64,000 nucleotides of DNA from Planctomycetales bacterium ZRK34 (GTDB lineage: Bacteria; Planctomycetota; Phycisphaerae; Phycisphaerales; Zrk34), in contig CP050848.1 in assembly GCA_014873095.1 (NCBI GenBank), positions 1,674,001 through 1,738,000 of the forward strand, in the 5' to 3' direction. The position numbers were made by a program, and so were the translations under genes. A model generated the notes under the pieces. That model worked only from the letters and a program-made list of their open reading frames with translations, made no database searches and was not told where the DNA came from. This document shows, one piece after another, positions 17,248 through 25,315 of this stretch (its first letter is position 1; the number at the start of each line of letters is the position of its first letter).

Positions 17248-17300
17248 ACACCACACCCGCGCCCGTCCGCGCGATCCACCCACCCGAAAGGAAACACACC

Positions 17301-17837
17301 ATGACCCGCCTGCTCAACACCCTCCTGATCGCCGCCCTGACCGTTGGAGCGTTCACATTCGTCGCGCCGGCCTCAGCCTGCAAGACCTGCGACGCCCACG
17401 CCGGCGACAAGTCCAAGGCCCCGAGCATGGACATCGTCGACACCGCCGCCAAGGCCGGCAAGTTCAACACGCTCGTCGCCGCCGTCAAAGCGGCCGGCCT
17501 CGTGGACACCCTCAAGTCCGACGGCCCGTTGACCGTGTTCGCGCCGACCGATGAAGCTTTCGCCAAGCTGCCCGAAGGCACCGTCGAAAGCCTGTTGAAG
17601 CCTGAAAACAAGGACAAACTCGTCGCCATCCTCACCTATCACGTGGTGCCCGGCGAGATGACCGCCAAGAAAGTGCTCAGCCAGTCGACGCTGAAAACCG
17701 TCCAGGGCCAGGCGTTGAAGGTCGCCCTGCACGACGGCAAGCCCCACGTCGATGAAGCGCACATCGTCGCGGCCGACATCATGACCACCAACGGCGTCAT
17801 CCACGTGATCGACACCGTCGTGATCCCCGAAGGCTGA
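17301..17837 (+). CDS. Secreted fasciclin (FAS1) domain protein
   Basis: A 178-residue exported protein: a signal peptide to about residue 28 (FVAPASA), a short Cys-containing segment (CKTCDAH) and one FAS1 domain at about 45-176. The H1 motif ([17 protein letters not shown]) and H2-region ([23 protein letters not shown]) are clear. Single-domain bacterial FAS1 proteins act as surface or periplasmic adhesion proteins and are often stress-induced. The ATG at 17301 has GAAAGGAA upstream and yields the signal peptide; the longer upstream frame crosses the DUF378 gene and is discarded. Last gene of the folE operon. Confidence 0.9.
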   Translation: MTRLLNTLLIAALTVGAFTFVAPASACKTCDAHAGDKSKAPSMDIVDTAAKAGKFNTLVAAVKAAGLVDTLKSDGPLTVFAPTDEAFAKLPEGTVESLLKPENKDKLVAILTYHVVPGEMTAKKVLSQSTLKTVQGQALKVALHDGKPHVDEAHIVAADIMTTNGVIHVIDTVVIPEG

Positions 17838-17892
17838 TCGACAGATTCCCACCGGCGTGGAAGATGATTATCCACGGCCCCCACAAGGGCGC

Positions 17893-17928
17893 AGGCCACA
17901 CTCGAAAGGGTGTGGCCTGTTTTATTTT
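17893..17928 (+). terminator. Rho-independent terminator after the fasciclin gene
   Basis: An 11-base stem starting AGGCCACAC with a GAAA tetraloop (17893-17918) is followed by GTTTTATTTT. It ends the folE operon and faces the GH97 gene, which is convergent. Confidence 0.85.
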
Positions 17929-17943
17929 CACCCGTGCGTGTGT

Positions 17944-19941
17944 TTACCTGGCGGGAGTCAGCAGCATGCAATGCCCGCCGCCGGGCGCGAGCTTCGCCTG
18001 GATGACATCGCCGCGTTTGGCCTTGGCATGGCGCACCTGGTACGCCTCGCGGTTGGTCTTGTAGTGCGCGTCCGGCGCGTCCTCGTAAAGCGTCACGTCG
18101 TACGTCACGCCGGGCGTCAGGAAGTCGAGCTTCACATCGAGCGTGCGCCCCGAGTCGTTGGTCGCCGAAGCGATGTACCACGCGTCGCCGGCCTGGCGCG
18201 CGGTTGTGATGTATTCGCCGACCTTGCCGTTGATGATGCGTGTCTGGTCCCACGTCATCGGCAGCTTTCCGATAAACTCAAACAGGTCCGCCTTCGCCTC
18301 GTAGGCCTCGGCGGTGTCCGGCAGAATCGCCAGCCCCGAATACGTGATCAACACGCGGGCGGTCTCGGCCACGATCGTCGTGTCGATATTCTTGAACACC
18401 TTCGGCCTGTCCGCCGCGGGATCCTTCAACGTGAACATGCCGTTGTTCATGTCCAGCGGCCCGGCCAGCATGTTCACGAACACCGTCTTGCAGAAGTCCT
18501 CCGGCCCGAAGCTGCGCAACGCATCAGACTGCGCGTGGCAGAACTCGCGCGCCACGTAGTTCGGATACGTCCGCTCATCGCCCGACGGCGGGATCGGCCC
18601 GTCGTGGAAATCGCAGATCAGATGATGCTTGGCGCACATCGCGATGATCTCGCGTGTCTTGCGGACTTTGGCCTGACCCTTGGCTTTCATGAACCCGTAC
18701 TTGATCCCCGCGGCGCCCCACTTTTCATACAGCGCGAGCGTTTCGCCGAGCGGGCTGTGGTCTGCCGCCAGGTCGTTGAAGTAGAGCACGATGCCGACGT
18801 TCCGCTTTTTGGCGTACTGGATCAGCTCGGGGATGTCGATCGGGTCTTTCCAGTTTTCCGGGGCAGGGCGGCGTTCGAGCTTCGGCGAATTGGGGTCCGG
18901 CTGAACCAGCAGGTAATCGCGGTTGGTCTGCGGGTCCGAATCCTTCGACCACTCATCGCCGTACCACCCCGCGTCGAGCACGACGTACGCCACGCCGCGC
19001 TTGCCGGCGAAGTCGATCATGCGACGCCAGCTCGGCATGTCCAGCCCGTAGGTGAAACCGTCATCCGTCTTCGCGCCCCACTCGCGCCAGTCCCACATCG
19101 CGGCGCCGGGTTTGACCCAGTCGCCGGTGATCCCTTCCGGCGGGGCGGGGTTCAGGCAGTACAGCACGGGTGAAGTCAGCAGTCCGCCGGCTTCGGGTTC
19201 GATCAGCAACACGCGCCACGAGGTGTGCCCCCCCGCCGCCAGCATTGATTCGTCAAACGTCGCACGGACACAGGCCCCTCCGCTGTCCGCGGCAACGAGC
19301 GTGAACGGCGCGATGTCGAAAATCGCCGCTTCCATCACAGCCATGTGCAGTCCGTCCGCGTTGCGCACCGTCATCGGCGGGTTGCCGCCCTTGCTCGCCG
19401 CCATCGCGCTGATCGCCATCGGCCCCTTCGGCGACCGCTCCTGCAGATATGACCAGCAGGTGCCATCTTCGGCGAAGCAGAATTCCGTGGCGTCGTCAGC
19501 CAGCGTGATCGACGAGCCCCACCCGCCGTCTTCCGGGAATTCATACCGCACGCCGACGCCCCGGTCATACACGCGCGCCACGATGCGCAACACGCGACCG
19601 GCATCACCCGCTTCGCGCAAAGTCCACGCCGCCTCGTGATAGTCATTGCGATACGCCGCGAACTTGCCCCACGGCAGCTTCACCACTTCGTGATGATCCG
19701 CCCGGTCCAGCTTCACGGCCGCCAGCTTCCCGATCGCGCGCGGTTTGACCGCCACGCCGAGCGCGCCGCGCTTCAGCACCGCCTGTCCATCATGATCGAT
19801 CCGCCACGTCGGCTGCCCGTCGACCAGTTCCAGCGTCACAACCGTCTTGCCATCGGGGCTGGTCACCTGCTCGGCCCGCGCCGCAGTCGCCATCGACATC
19901 GCCATCCACACAACCAGTCCGCTCACGAAGATGCGTTTCAT
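17944..19941 (-). CDS. Glycoside hydrolase family 97 (SusB-like)
   Basis: A 665-residue exported enzyme. The signal peptide ends near TAARA (residue 23), a beta-sandwich spans about 25-290, a catalytic barrel about 290-570 (GLDMPSWRRMIDFAGKRGVAYVV, then DAGWYGDEW), and a small beta domain closes the protein. GH97 enzymes are alpha-glucosidases or alpha-galactosidases with calcium; inverting and retaining members differ in one catalytic position that I cannot assign with confidence. The ATG at 19941 directly precedes the signal peptide; the frame upstream runs into a palindromic repeat and is not coding. It stands alone, so the sugar source it serves is unclear. Confidence 0.9.
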   Translation of the reverse strand: MKRIFVSGLVVWMAMSMATAARAEQVTSPDGKTVVTLELVDGQPTWRIDHDGQAVLKRGALGVAVKPRAIGKLAAVKLDRADHHEVVKLPWGKFAAYRNDYHEAAWTLREAGDAGRVLRIVARVYDRGVGVRYEFPEDGGWGSSITLADDATEFCFAEDGTCWSYLQERSPKGPMAISAMAASKGGNPPMTVRNADGLHMAVMEAAIFDIAPFTLVAADSGGACVRATFDESMLAAGGHTSWRVLLIEPEAGGLLTSPVLYCLNPAPPEGITGDWVKPGAAMWDWREWGAKTDDGFTYGLDMPSWRRMIDFAGKRGVAYVVLDAGWYGDEWSKDSDPQTNRDYLLVQPDPNSPKLERRPAPENWKDPIDIPELIQYAKKRNVGIVLYFNDLAADHSPLGETLALYEKWGAAGIKYGFMKAKGQAKVRKTREIIAMCAKHHLICDFHDGPIPPSGDERTYPNYVAREFCHAQSDALRSFGPEDFCKTVFVNMLAGPLDMNNGMFTLKDPAADRPKVFKNIDTTIVAETARVLITYSGLAILPDTAEAYEAKADLFEFIGKLPMTWDQTRIINGKVGEYITTARQAGDAWYIASATNDSGRTLDVKLDFLTPGVTYDVTLYEDAPDAHYKTNREAYQVRHAKAKRGDVIQAKLAPGGGHCMLLTPAR

Positions 19942-19969
19942 GTTCGCCTCGAAAAAAGGGTTCACAACC

Positions 19970-20098
19970 CCCTCTCCCTGAGGGAGAGGGCAGGGGTGAG
20001 GGTGCACATCAGTTCAAATCGGCTTCGTAACGATCGCAATCGACAAACGAAACCACCCTCACCCGGCCCTTCGGGCCGACCTCTCCCACCGGGAGAGG
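19970..20098. repeat. Composite palindromic repeat (CCCTCTCCCT family)
   Basis: The element contains CCCTCTCCCT/AGGGAGAGGG (19970-19990), a GGGTGAGGGTG word (19994-20004) matched by its complement at 20054-20064, a CGGCCC/GGGCCG hairpin and CCTCTCCC/GGGAGAGG (20080-20098). The halves can fold into one long structure. It lies between the GH97 start and the next repeat, and resembles REP-like intergenic elements spread in many bacterial genomes. Confidence 0.65.
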
Positions 20099-20184
20099 TG
20101 CGCGCCATTGTACAGCACCACCCGCCACGCGCCGCCGATCCCCACAAATGCAGGCCTCCCCCTAATCCGCTGAACATTGCCGCC

Positions 20185-20242
20185 GCAGGTCAGGCCCTGC
20201 CCTGACACCAAAACATGAAGTTGTCAGGCCGGGGCCTGACCT
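20185..20242. repeat. 58-bp GCAGGTCAGGCC repeat, copy 1
   Basis: It begins GCAGGTCAGGCC and ends GGCCTGACCT, with imperfect self-complementarity. A second copy at 22370-22427 matches at 55 of 58 positions in the same orientation. Its last two bases overlap the end of the following minus-strand gene. Confidence 0.75.
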
Positions 20243-20717
20243 ACACCCGATCCGCGTCCGTCAGGGCGGCCCAGAATTGTTCGGGGTGATGCGACACCAC
20301 GCTGATCGTCCGCGATTCGCCATCGGCGCGCGTGTAGGTGATCAGCATGACTCGCTTCTTGCGTTGCAGATCGGTGATCGACTCCAGCGGGATGCGGTGC
20401 GTCAGATCGAGCGGCATCGCGAACACGTTAAACGGAAAAGTCAGCCGCACCCACAGTTCGTCATCGGTGACCACGAGATTCAGACAGTTGTTCGCCCCGC
20501 CGAGTCGCGTGAAGAATGTTTTGTGCGAGTTGCCCGACGCCCACCGCTCCTGGTAGCGGATGTTCACCATCTCGCGCTTTGGAAACTTCACCCCGTCGCG
20601 TCGATGCTTCCAACTCTGATACACGATGCCCACGATCGTGGCCGCCGCCAAAAACACGAACAATAACACATACACCGTCAGCAACCACAGATCGAACTGT
20701 GCCAGCATCCGCAGCAT
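20241..20717 (-). CDS. Membrane-anchored PH-like domain protein, unknown function
   Basis: A 158-residue protein with one N-terminal membrane helix (about residues 9-31, LTVYVLLFVFLAAATIVGIVY) and a basic segment after it, then a beta-rich domain at about 55-155 resembling bacterial PH-like folds (strand LVVTDDELWVRLTFPF, then HRIPLESITDLQRKKRVMLITYT). Such domains are thought to lie on the cytoplasmic face. The ATG at 20717 is chosen because it places the helix at the N-terminus; in-frame starts exist to 20810. It lies divergent from the sulfatase gene. No function can be assigned. Confidence 0.65.
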   Translation of the reverse strand: MLRMLAQFDLWLLTVYVLLFVFLAAATIVGIVYQSWKHRRDGVKFPKREMVNIRYQERWASGNSHKTFFTRLGGANNCLNLVVTDDELWVRLTFPFNVFAMPLDLTHRIPLESITDLQRKKRVMLITYTRADGESRTISVVSHHPEQFWAALTDADRV

Positions 20718-20936
20718 AAAAACCTCACGGCACCACATCGCGATCATGTTCACGTATTCGACCATCACCGGCAAGTCAGTCCGGCGAGTGGCGCATTGCC
20801 CCTGCGGCATGCGGTCGTTTCACATACCGATTGAAGTTACGCCGAGCAACGAAAAACATTGCAACCGCTGCGGCGGTCAGTCATGATGGGCCTGTTGGTC
20901 TGCGCCCGTTGAGAAGTCAAAACAAGGAAGCCGGCG

Positions 20937-22355
20937 ATGAACAAACCGCTCACAACCGTGCGAAGCTTCATCCGTTTGTTGGCGTTGACCGCCCTGCTGT
21001 TCGCCGCAACATTCCGGGCCGACGTGGTCAACGCAGCGGCCGAGGGCGCACGGCCGAACATCGTGTTCATCCTCGCCGACGACCTGGGCTACGGCGATTT
21101 GGCCTGCTACGGACGGCAGGACATCAAGACCCCCAACCTCGATCGCCTCGCCCGCCAGGGTGTTCGCTTCACCAATCACTACGCCAACGGGCCGGAGTGC
21201 TCGCCGACGCGCACCGCCCTGCTCACCGGCCGTTACCAGCAGTGGGTCGGCGGGTTGGAATGCGCCATCGGCACCGGCAACGTCGGCCGATACGACGACG
21301 CCATCCGCCTGCGCGAAACCCACGACCTCGGCCTGCCAACCGAAGAGCAAACGATCGTCCGCCTGCTCAAAGACGCCGGCTACGCCACGGCCATCACCGG
21401 CAAATGGCACCTGGGTTACGAACCGAAATTCGCGCCGAATCTCCACGGGTTCGACTACACCTTTTACTGCATCGGCGGCGGGATGGATTACTTCTACTAC
21501 CTGGACACCGTCGCCGGGTACAACCTCTTTCAAGACGGTCGGCCCATCCACCGCGAAGGGTATTTCACCGACCTGATGACCGACGAAGCGATCGCCTACA
21601 TCAAGCAGCCGCGTGACAAACCGTTTTTCCTGTACGTGCCGTACACATGCCCCCATGCGCCGTTTCAGGGGCCGGACGATCTGCTCGACGATCCGCTGCC
21701 GCTGGATTCACCACTGTGGAATCAAAGCAAGTCGCCGCCGGAAGTCTACATCGCCATGATCGAACATATGGACAAGCGCATCGGCGATCTGCTGCGAACG
21801 CTGGACGATGAAGGGATCGCGCAGAACACCGTCGTGATCTTCGCCAGCGACAACGGGGGCACCCGCAGCGCCCGCAATGCGCCGCTGTCCGGCCACAAGG
21901 GCAGCACGCTGGAGGGCGGCATTCGCGTGCCGGCCATGGCGCGCTGGCCGGGGGTCATCCCCGCCGGCACGGTTTGCGATCAGCCGTGCATCACGTTCGA
22001 TTTCACCGCCTCGATGGCCCGCATCGGCGGCGCGACACCCGCGGCCGACAAACCGCTGGAAGGCATCGACATTCTCCAACACGTCGCCGAGGCCAAAACG
22101 GATTTCGACCGCACGCTGTACTGGCGCAAGCCGCGCGGACAAACCATCTGGATGGGCGTTCGACAAGGCGCCCTGAAATTCGTGGCCCGCCGCAAGGGCG
22201 ATTCATACAACGAACATCTGTATGACCTCGCTTCAGACGTTGGCGAACAACACGACCTCAAAGACGCCCGCCCGAACGACCTGGCGCGTCTCAAAAAGCT
22301 GTACCTCACCTGGGAACAAACCGTCCGCCAAAACCGCCGCGGCCGCCCCGAATAA
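20937..22355 (+). CDS. Formylglycine-dependent sulfatase
   Basis: A 472-residue exported sulfatase. The signal peptide ends at about residue 34. The N-terminal metal site motif is VFILADDLGYGDLACYG; Cys88 in CSPTRTALLTGRY is the C-x-P-x-R residue that a maturase converts to formylglycine, and KGSTLEGGIRVP lies downstream as usual. It removes sulfate esters, most likely from sulfated polysaccharides, in the periplasm. Planctomycetes are known for many such genes. The maturation enzyme is not in this window. Length is normal and the start at ATG 20937 is the only one that gives a signal peptide. A 58-bp repeat follows the stop. Confidence 0.92.
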   Translation: MNKPLTTVRSFIRLLALTALLFAATFRADVVNAAAEGARPNIVFILADDLGYGDLACYGRQDIKTPNLDRLARQGVRFTNHYANGPECSPTRTALLTGRYQQWVGGLECAIGTGNVGRYDDAIRLRETHDLGLPTEEQTIVRLLKDAGYATAITGKWHLGYEPKFAPNLHGFDYTFYCIGGGMDYFYYLDTVAGYNLFQDGRPIHREGYFTDLMTDEAIAYIKQPRDKPFFLYVPYTCPHAPFQGPDDLLDDPLPLDSPLWNQSKSPPEVYIAMIEHMDKRIGDLLRTLDDEGIAQNTVVIFASDNGGTRSARNAPLSGHKGSTLEGGIRVPAMARWPGVIPAGTVCDQPCITFDFTASMARIGGATPAADKPLEGIDILQHVAEAKTDFDRTLYWRKPRGQTIWMGVRQGALKFVARRKGDSYNEHLYDLASDVGEQHDLKDARPNDLARLKKLYLTWEQTVRQNRRGRPE

Positions 22356-22369
22356 GTGATGATCACCGC

Positions 22370-22427
22370 GCAGGTCAGGCCCTGGCCTGACGCCAGAACA
22401 TGAAGTTGTCAGGCCGGGGCCTGACCT
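22370..22427. repeat. 58-bp GCAGGTCAGGCC repeat, copy 2
   Basis: Same sequence as at 20185-20242 apart from three substitutions, again ending GGCCTGACCT. The two direct copies bracket the PH-like gene and the sulfatase gene, a 2.1 kb segment. Confidence 0.75.
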
Positions 22428-22529
22428 GCGTTTTAATTCTGCAAACATTACTGAGCGAATTAACCGATATTTCCCTATAGCCATACAGGGATCTAATGCG
22501 TACGGTTTAACATGGAAGGAGATGTACCC

Positions 22530-22865
22530 ATGCTCCATCCGATGGAGGAATCTCGCCGGGGGCCAAGATTCAAGGTCGGCGATCCGGTCGTCTGCTCGGT
22601 GACCAAGTACAGCGCCCACCCCGGATCGCGCGCCCGGGATATCGATCCCGAATCGCTGGGCGAGAAGTACCGGTACGTGGTGGACAAGTACTGGGTCGTT
22701 TCGGAGATTCTGCCGGACAATACCTGCGTGCTCCGCACCCGCCGCGGCAAGCAGCGGCGCATGCCGATCGACGCTCCGAACCTGCGCCACGCCCGCCTGT
22801 GGGAACGTTTGTTCTTCCCGAATCGCTTCCCTGATCTGCCCTCGGCGGACTCATCTTCCGCCTGA
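22530..22865 (+). CDS. Small basic protein of unknown function
   Basis: A 111-residue cytoplasmic protein, rich in Arg and Lys, with no membrane segment. Residues about 15-80 read like a small beta-barrel (FKVGDPVVCSVTKYS, VVSEILPDNTCVLRTRRGKQRRM). KVGDPVV and the basic pattern would suit RNA or DNA binding, but no family is recognised. AAGGAG at 22516-22521, eight bases before the ATG at 22530, decides the start over an ATG at 22512. It stands alone between the sulfatase gene and a repeat-rich gap. Confidence 0.7.
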   Translation: MLHPMEESRRGPRFKVGDPVVCSVTKYSAHPGSRARDIDPESLGEKYRYVVDKYWVVSEILPDNTCVLRTRRGKQRRMPIDAPNLRHARLWERLFFPNRFPDLPSADSSSA

Positions 22866-23324
22866 TCGTCACCGCATCGATGGGGCGCGATCGTGCGCAC
22901 ATGGGCGTCGCGGGGTGATGCGAAACTTGCAAAATGTACTGAATTGTCACGACGGGTTTGTGCGCGCGTCGCGGTTGATGCGTTGATAATCGGGTCGCGC
23001 GCACGAACGTGTCGCGACTTGCCATGGGTGTGCGCGCCGAATGGACGAAAACGGGGGTAAACCGTTCTTAACCGGGTGGTTTTTTGACGCTGGCGCGCGC
23101 ACGGGCGCGACGAGGCGACGGGGTTGTGCGCGCCGGCGAGTATCTGTCGCGGATATTGGGGAGATAACGGGGGGCAAACGACGGCCAAAGTGAGTTTGTC
23201 GGAAGCGGGGTTTTTGTTGTGTGGTGCGCGCGCGGTGAACCAGACGCTTCGCCCGGGGGGCTCAGCGTCGGCGTGAAGTCGGACGCGCTCGCCTGCGGCT
23301 CGCGGCTAAACGGGGGAATGGGAG
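22866..23324. repeat. Gene-free region with a cluster of GTGCGCRC octamers (locus 1)
   Basis: This 459-base gap carries no credible gene. GTGCGCRC or its complement occurs seven times (22893, 22960, 22997, 23030, 23095, 23126, 23224), separated by A/T-tract-containing DNA. At its right end lies an inverted GACGCT/AGCGTC hairpin element (about 23240-23275). A related region, in the opposite orientation, is at 50909-51290 and shares AGAAGCGGGGT-like and ACGAAYGTGTCG words as well as the flanking hairpin element. The function is unknown. Confidence 0.55.
23240..23275. repeat. GACGCT/AGCGTC dispersed hairpin element, copy 2 (inverted)
   Basis: ACCAGACGCTTCG, a spacer and CTCAGCGTCGGCGTG are the reverse complement of copy 1. 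The element sits at the edge of the octamer-rich region, as does the copy at 50.9 kb. Confidence 0.65.
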
Positions 23325-24503
23325 TTATTGCAGGGCGTGCTGGAGGGCGAGGATGGCGTAGGCGGTGGCGAGGTTGGGGTCGGCCTCGGCCCAGCGGGGG
23401 TGGTCGTCGTTGATCCAGTGGCCGTCGGACTTCTGCAGGCTGACGAGCTTGTCGATCAGTTCGTTGGGCCAGTTGTGCTTGTTGCCATCGGCATCGGTAA
23501 TGGTGGGATCGCCCCAGGCGTTCAGCGCGCGGGAGAGCATGTGCATGTAGTAGTAGTAACCCTGGCGGCGCTCGTCCTGCTGGGTGGAGGCGTCGTCGAC
23601 CATGCCGGGGTTCTGCTGGAGGGTGTAGTTGCGGCGGAGCCAGTTGTAGGCGTCCTGCACGCGGGAGTCATCACGATCCAGTTCGGCGTAGAGGTAGCTC
23701 ATGAAACCGGCGTAGGTCATCGAGCCATAGGTGCGGAGGCGGGACTTGCCGGTGGAGTCGACAACGGTGCCGGCCTTGGTTTCGAGCTGGTCCATCTTGT
23801 CCTTGCCCTGAGACACGGAGTAGATGAATCCGCCACCGGGTTCGATCTGGTCGCCGAACTTGGTGTTGGTCTTGGTTCCCTGAAGTTGGGAGATGAAGCT
23901 CATGGCCCGGACGTAGGCGGGATCGGTGCAGACGAGACCGGAATCGTGGAGACCTGCGATCATGGTGGCGGTGTTGGACAGGTCGGGGCGGCCATGGCCA
24001 CCGTAGCCGGCCCCGCCGTACCAGCGGTGGTCCGGGTCGATGGTTTCACCGTCGGGGTCTTCCTGGCCGGCCCACTGGAGATTGCGAAGATAGTCCTGGG
24101 CTTTTTTGATGTTGGGGGCGACTTTGTCCTGATCCGGGAGGCGACCGAGGGCCATGAGGCAGATCGAGGTGTTGTAATTACCGAGGATCTGGTCGTAGAT
24201 GCCGCCGTCGGGTTTCTGATGGGCGAGGATGTAGTCGATGGCCTTGGCGAGGGCGGGGTCGGTCGGGTCGGGGTTTTGACCGTCGAGCATGCCGGCGACG
24301 ATGAGCCCCGTGACGGCCGGGCCGTATTTGGGAGACCACGACCCCTCGGCGGACTGTTGCGACTTGAGCCAGGCGGTGGCCTTGGCGATGGCGGCCTCGG
24401 CCTTGGCGCGATGTTCGGCATCAAGGGCGAAGCTGGGGGCGGCCAGGGTGGCCATCAGCAACGCGGCGGCGAGGGTGGACGCGAACAGTCGAGGGGCGGT
24501 CAT
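23325..24503 (-). CDS. Secreted prenyltransferase/squalene-oxidase-repeat protein
   Basis: A 392-residue protein with a signal peptide (to about residue 26, ending SFALDA) and an alpha/alpha-toroid made of prenyltransferase-type repeats (for example AIAKATAWLKSQQSAEGSW, then AIDYILAHQKPDGGIYD, then LISLQ-like repeats to YAILALQHALQ). Cytoplasmic members are cyclases, but the acidic DxDD motif of hopene cyclase is not seen. The exported forms common in Planctomycetes have no known activity and may be binding scaffolds. The ATG at 24503 starts the signal peptide. The rsmE gene ends 22 bases upstream on the same strand and may be co-transcribed. Confidence 0.8.
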   Translation of the reverse strand: MTAPRLFASTLAAALLMATLAAPSFALDAEHRAKAEAAIAKATAWLKSQQSAEGSWSPKYGPAVTGLIVAGMLDGQNPDPTDPALAKAIDYILAHQKPDGGIYDQILGNYNTSICLMALGRLPDQDKVAPNIKKAQDYLRNLQWAGQEDPDGETIDPDHRWYGGAGYGGHGRPDLSNTATMIAGLHDSGLVCTDPAYVRAMSFISQLQGTKTNTKFGDQIEPGGGFIYSVSQGKDKMDQLETKAGTVVDSTGKSRLRTYGSMTYAGFMSYLYAELDRDDSRVQDAYNWLRRNYTLQQNPGMVDDASTQQDERRQGYYYYMHMLSRALNAWGDPTITDADGNKHNWPNELIDKLVSLQKSDGHWINDDHPRWAEADPNLATAYAILALQHALQ

Positions 24504-24524
24504 GACGCAACTCCGTGTCGTGTA

Positions 24525-25232
24525 TCAGGATTCGCGGCGACAGATGGCGACGGCGGCGAGGGCTGCGGTTTCGATCCGCATCACGTGCGGGCCCAGCCGC
24601 TGGGGTGTGAACCCGGCGTCACGGGCCGCCTGACGCTCGGTATCCGTCCACCCGCCTTCAGGGCCGATCAAGACTATCACACGTTCGCCTGGACCCGTGC
24701 CGCTGGGCATCTTATGCACAGATTCGCCGGCAAGCGACGTATCGGCGATCCACTTCAGATCGTGATCCGCCCTAGTTATAACGTCGCTGAGGGGGGTTGG
24801 TTCGTCGATTTGCATCAGATACGCCCGGCCGCACTGCTTGGCCGATTCGATACACAGCCGATCAAACCGCCGCATCTTCGAATCACGCGGCTCCACGACG
24901 CTCCGCTGGGTGATCAACGGAATCACCCGATCGGCGCCGAGTTCACTGGCCTTTTCGATCAGCACATCCGCCCGGGCCCCTTTCGGCAGCGCCACCGCCA
25001 GATCGATCACCGGGCTCAACCGCGGGGCCTGCCGGCGCTGGACGATGTCGATGCTCACTCGTTTTTTCACCTCGGCGACGCGCCCCTCGGCGATTTCACC
25101 AGCCCCGTCGAAAAGTTCGACCGCGTCCCCGGCGGAAAGTCGCAGCGATCGCCGGGCGTGCGAGCCCTGCTCGTCGTCGAGTGTGAGCGATGACGGGGAA
25201 AGATCCGGGCAATAGAATCGACGGGTGGCCAT
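24525..25232 (-). CDS. rsmE: 16S rRNA (uracil-1498-N3)-methyltransferase
   Basis: A 235-residue SPOUT-class enzyme that methylates U1498 of 16S rRNA with SAM. An N-terminal PUA-like domain (about 1-75, RRFYCPDLSPSS to VKKRV) precedes the knotted methyltransferase domain (about 75-233), with ALPKGARADVLIEKASELGADRVIP, the SAM-knot motif LIGPEGGWTDTE and the end motif LGPHVMRIETAALAA. The start at 25232 (ATG, MATRRFY) matches the family; the frame stays open far upstream but is not coding. Length is normal. Confidence 0.95.
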   Translation of the reverse strand: MATRRFYCPDLSPSSLTLDDEQGSHARRSLRLSAGDAVELFDGAGEIAEGRVAEVKKRVSIDIVQRRQAPRLSPVIDLAVALPKGARADVLIEKASELGADRVIPLITQRSVVEPRDSKMRRFDRLCIESAKQCGRAYLMQIDEPTPLSDVITRADHDLKWIADTSLAGESVHKMPSGTGPGERVIVLIGPEGGWTDTERQAARDAGFTPQRLGPHVMRIETAALAAVAICRRES

Positions 25233-25315
25233 GAGCAGGGATTTTATCGGCCGATTGCGTCGCAGGCGAGCCGCCCCCCGCGGTGTGCTGATCAAGTGGC
25301 CCGTCGGTACCGCCG

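Noticed and set aside
17857..19173. 438-codon plus-strand frame
   Set aside because: Antisense to the GH97 gene, which has a signal peptide and clear family motifs.
20831..21616. Arg/Pro-rich frame overlapping the sulfatase start
   Set aside because: Out-of-frame shadow of the sulfatase gene; amino-acid content typical of GC-rich shadows.
22866..23324. Possible CRISPR array suggested by repeated octamers
   Set aside because: Repeats are only eight bases, irregularly spaced, present in both orientations, and there are no uniform spacers or cas genes.
23328..25193. 621-codon open frame on the plus strand
   Set aside because: It runs antisense across two well-supported genes (prenyltransferase-repeat protein and rsmE) and has no recognisable domain.
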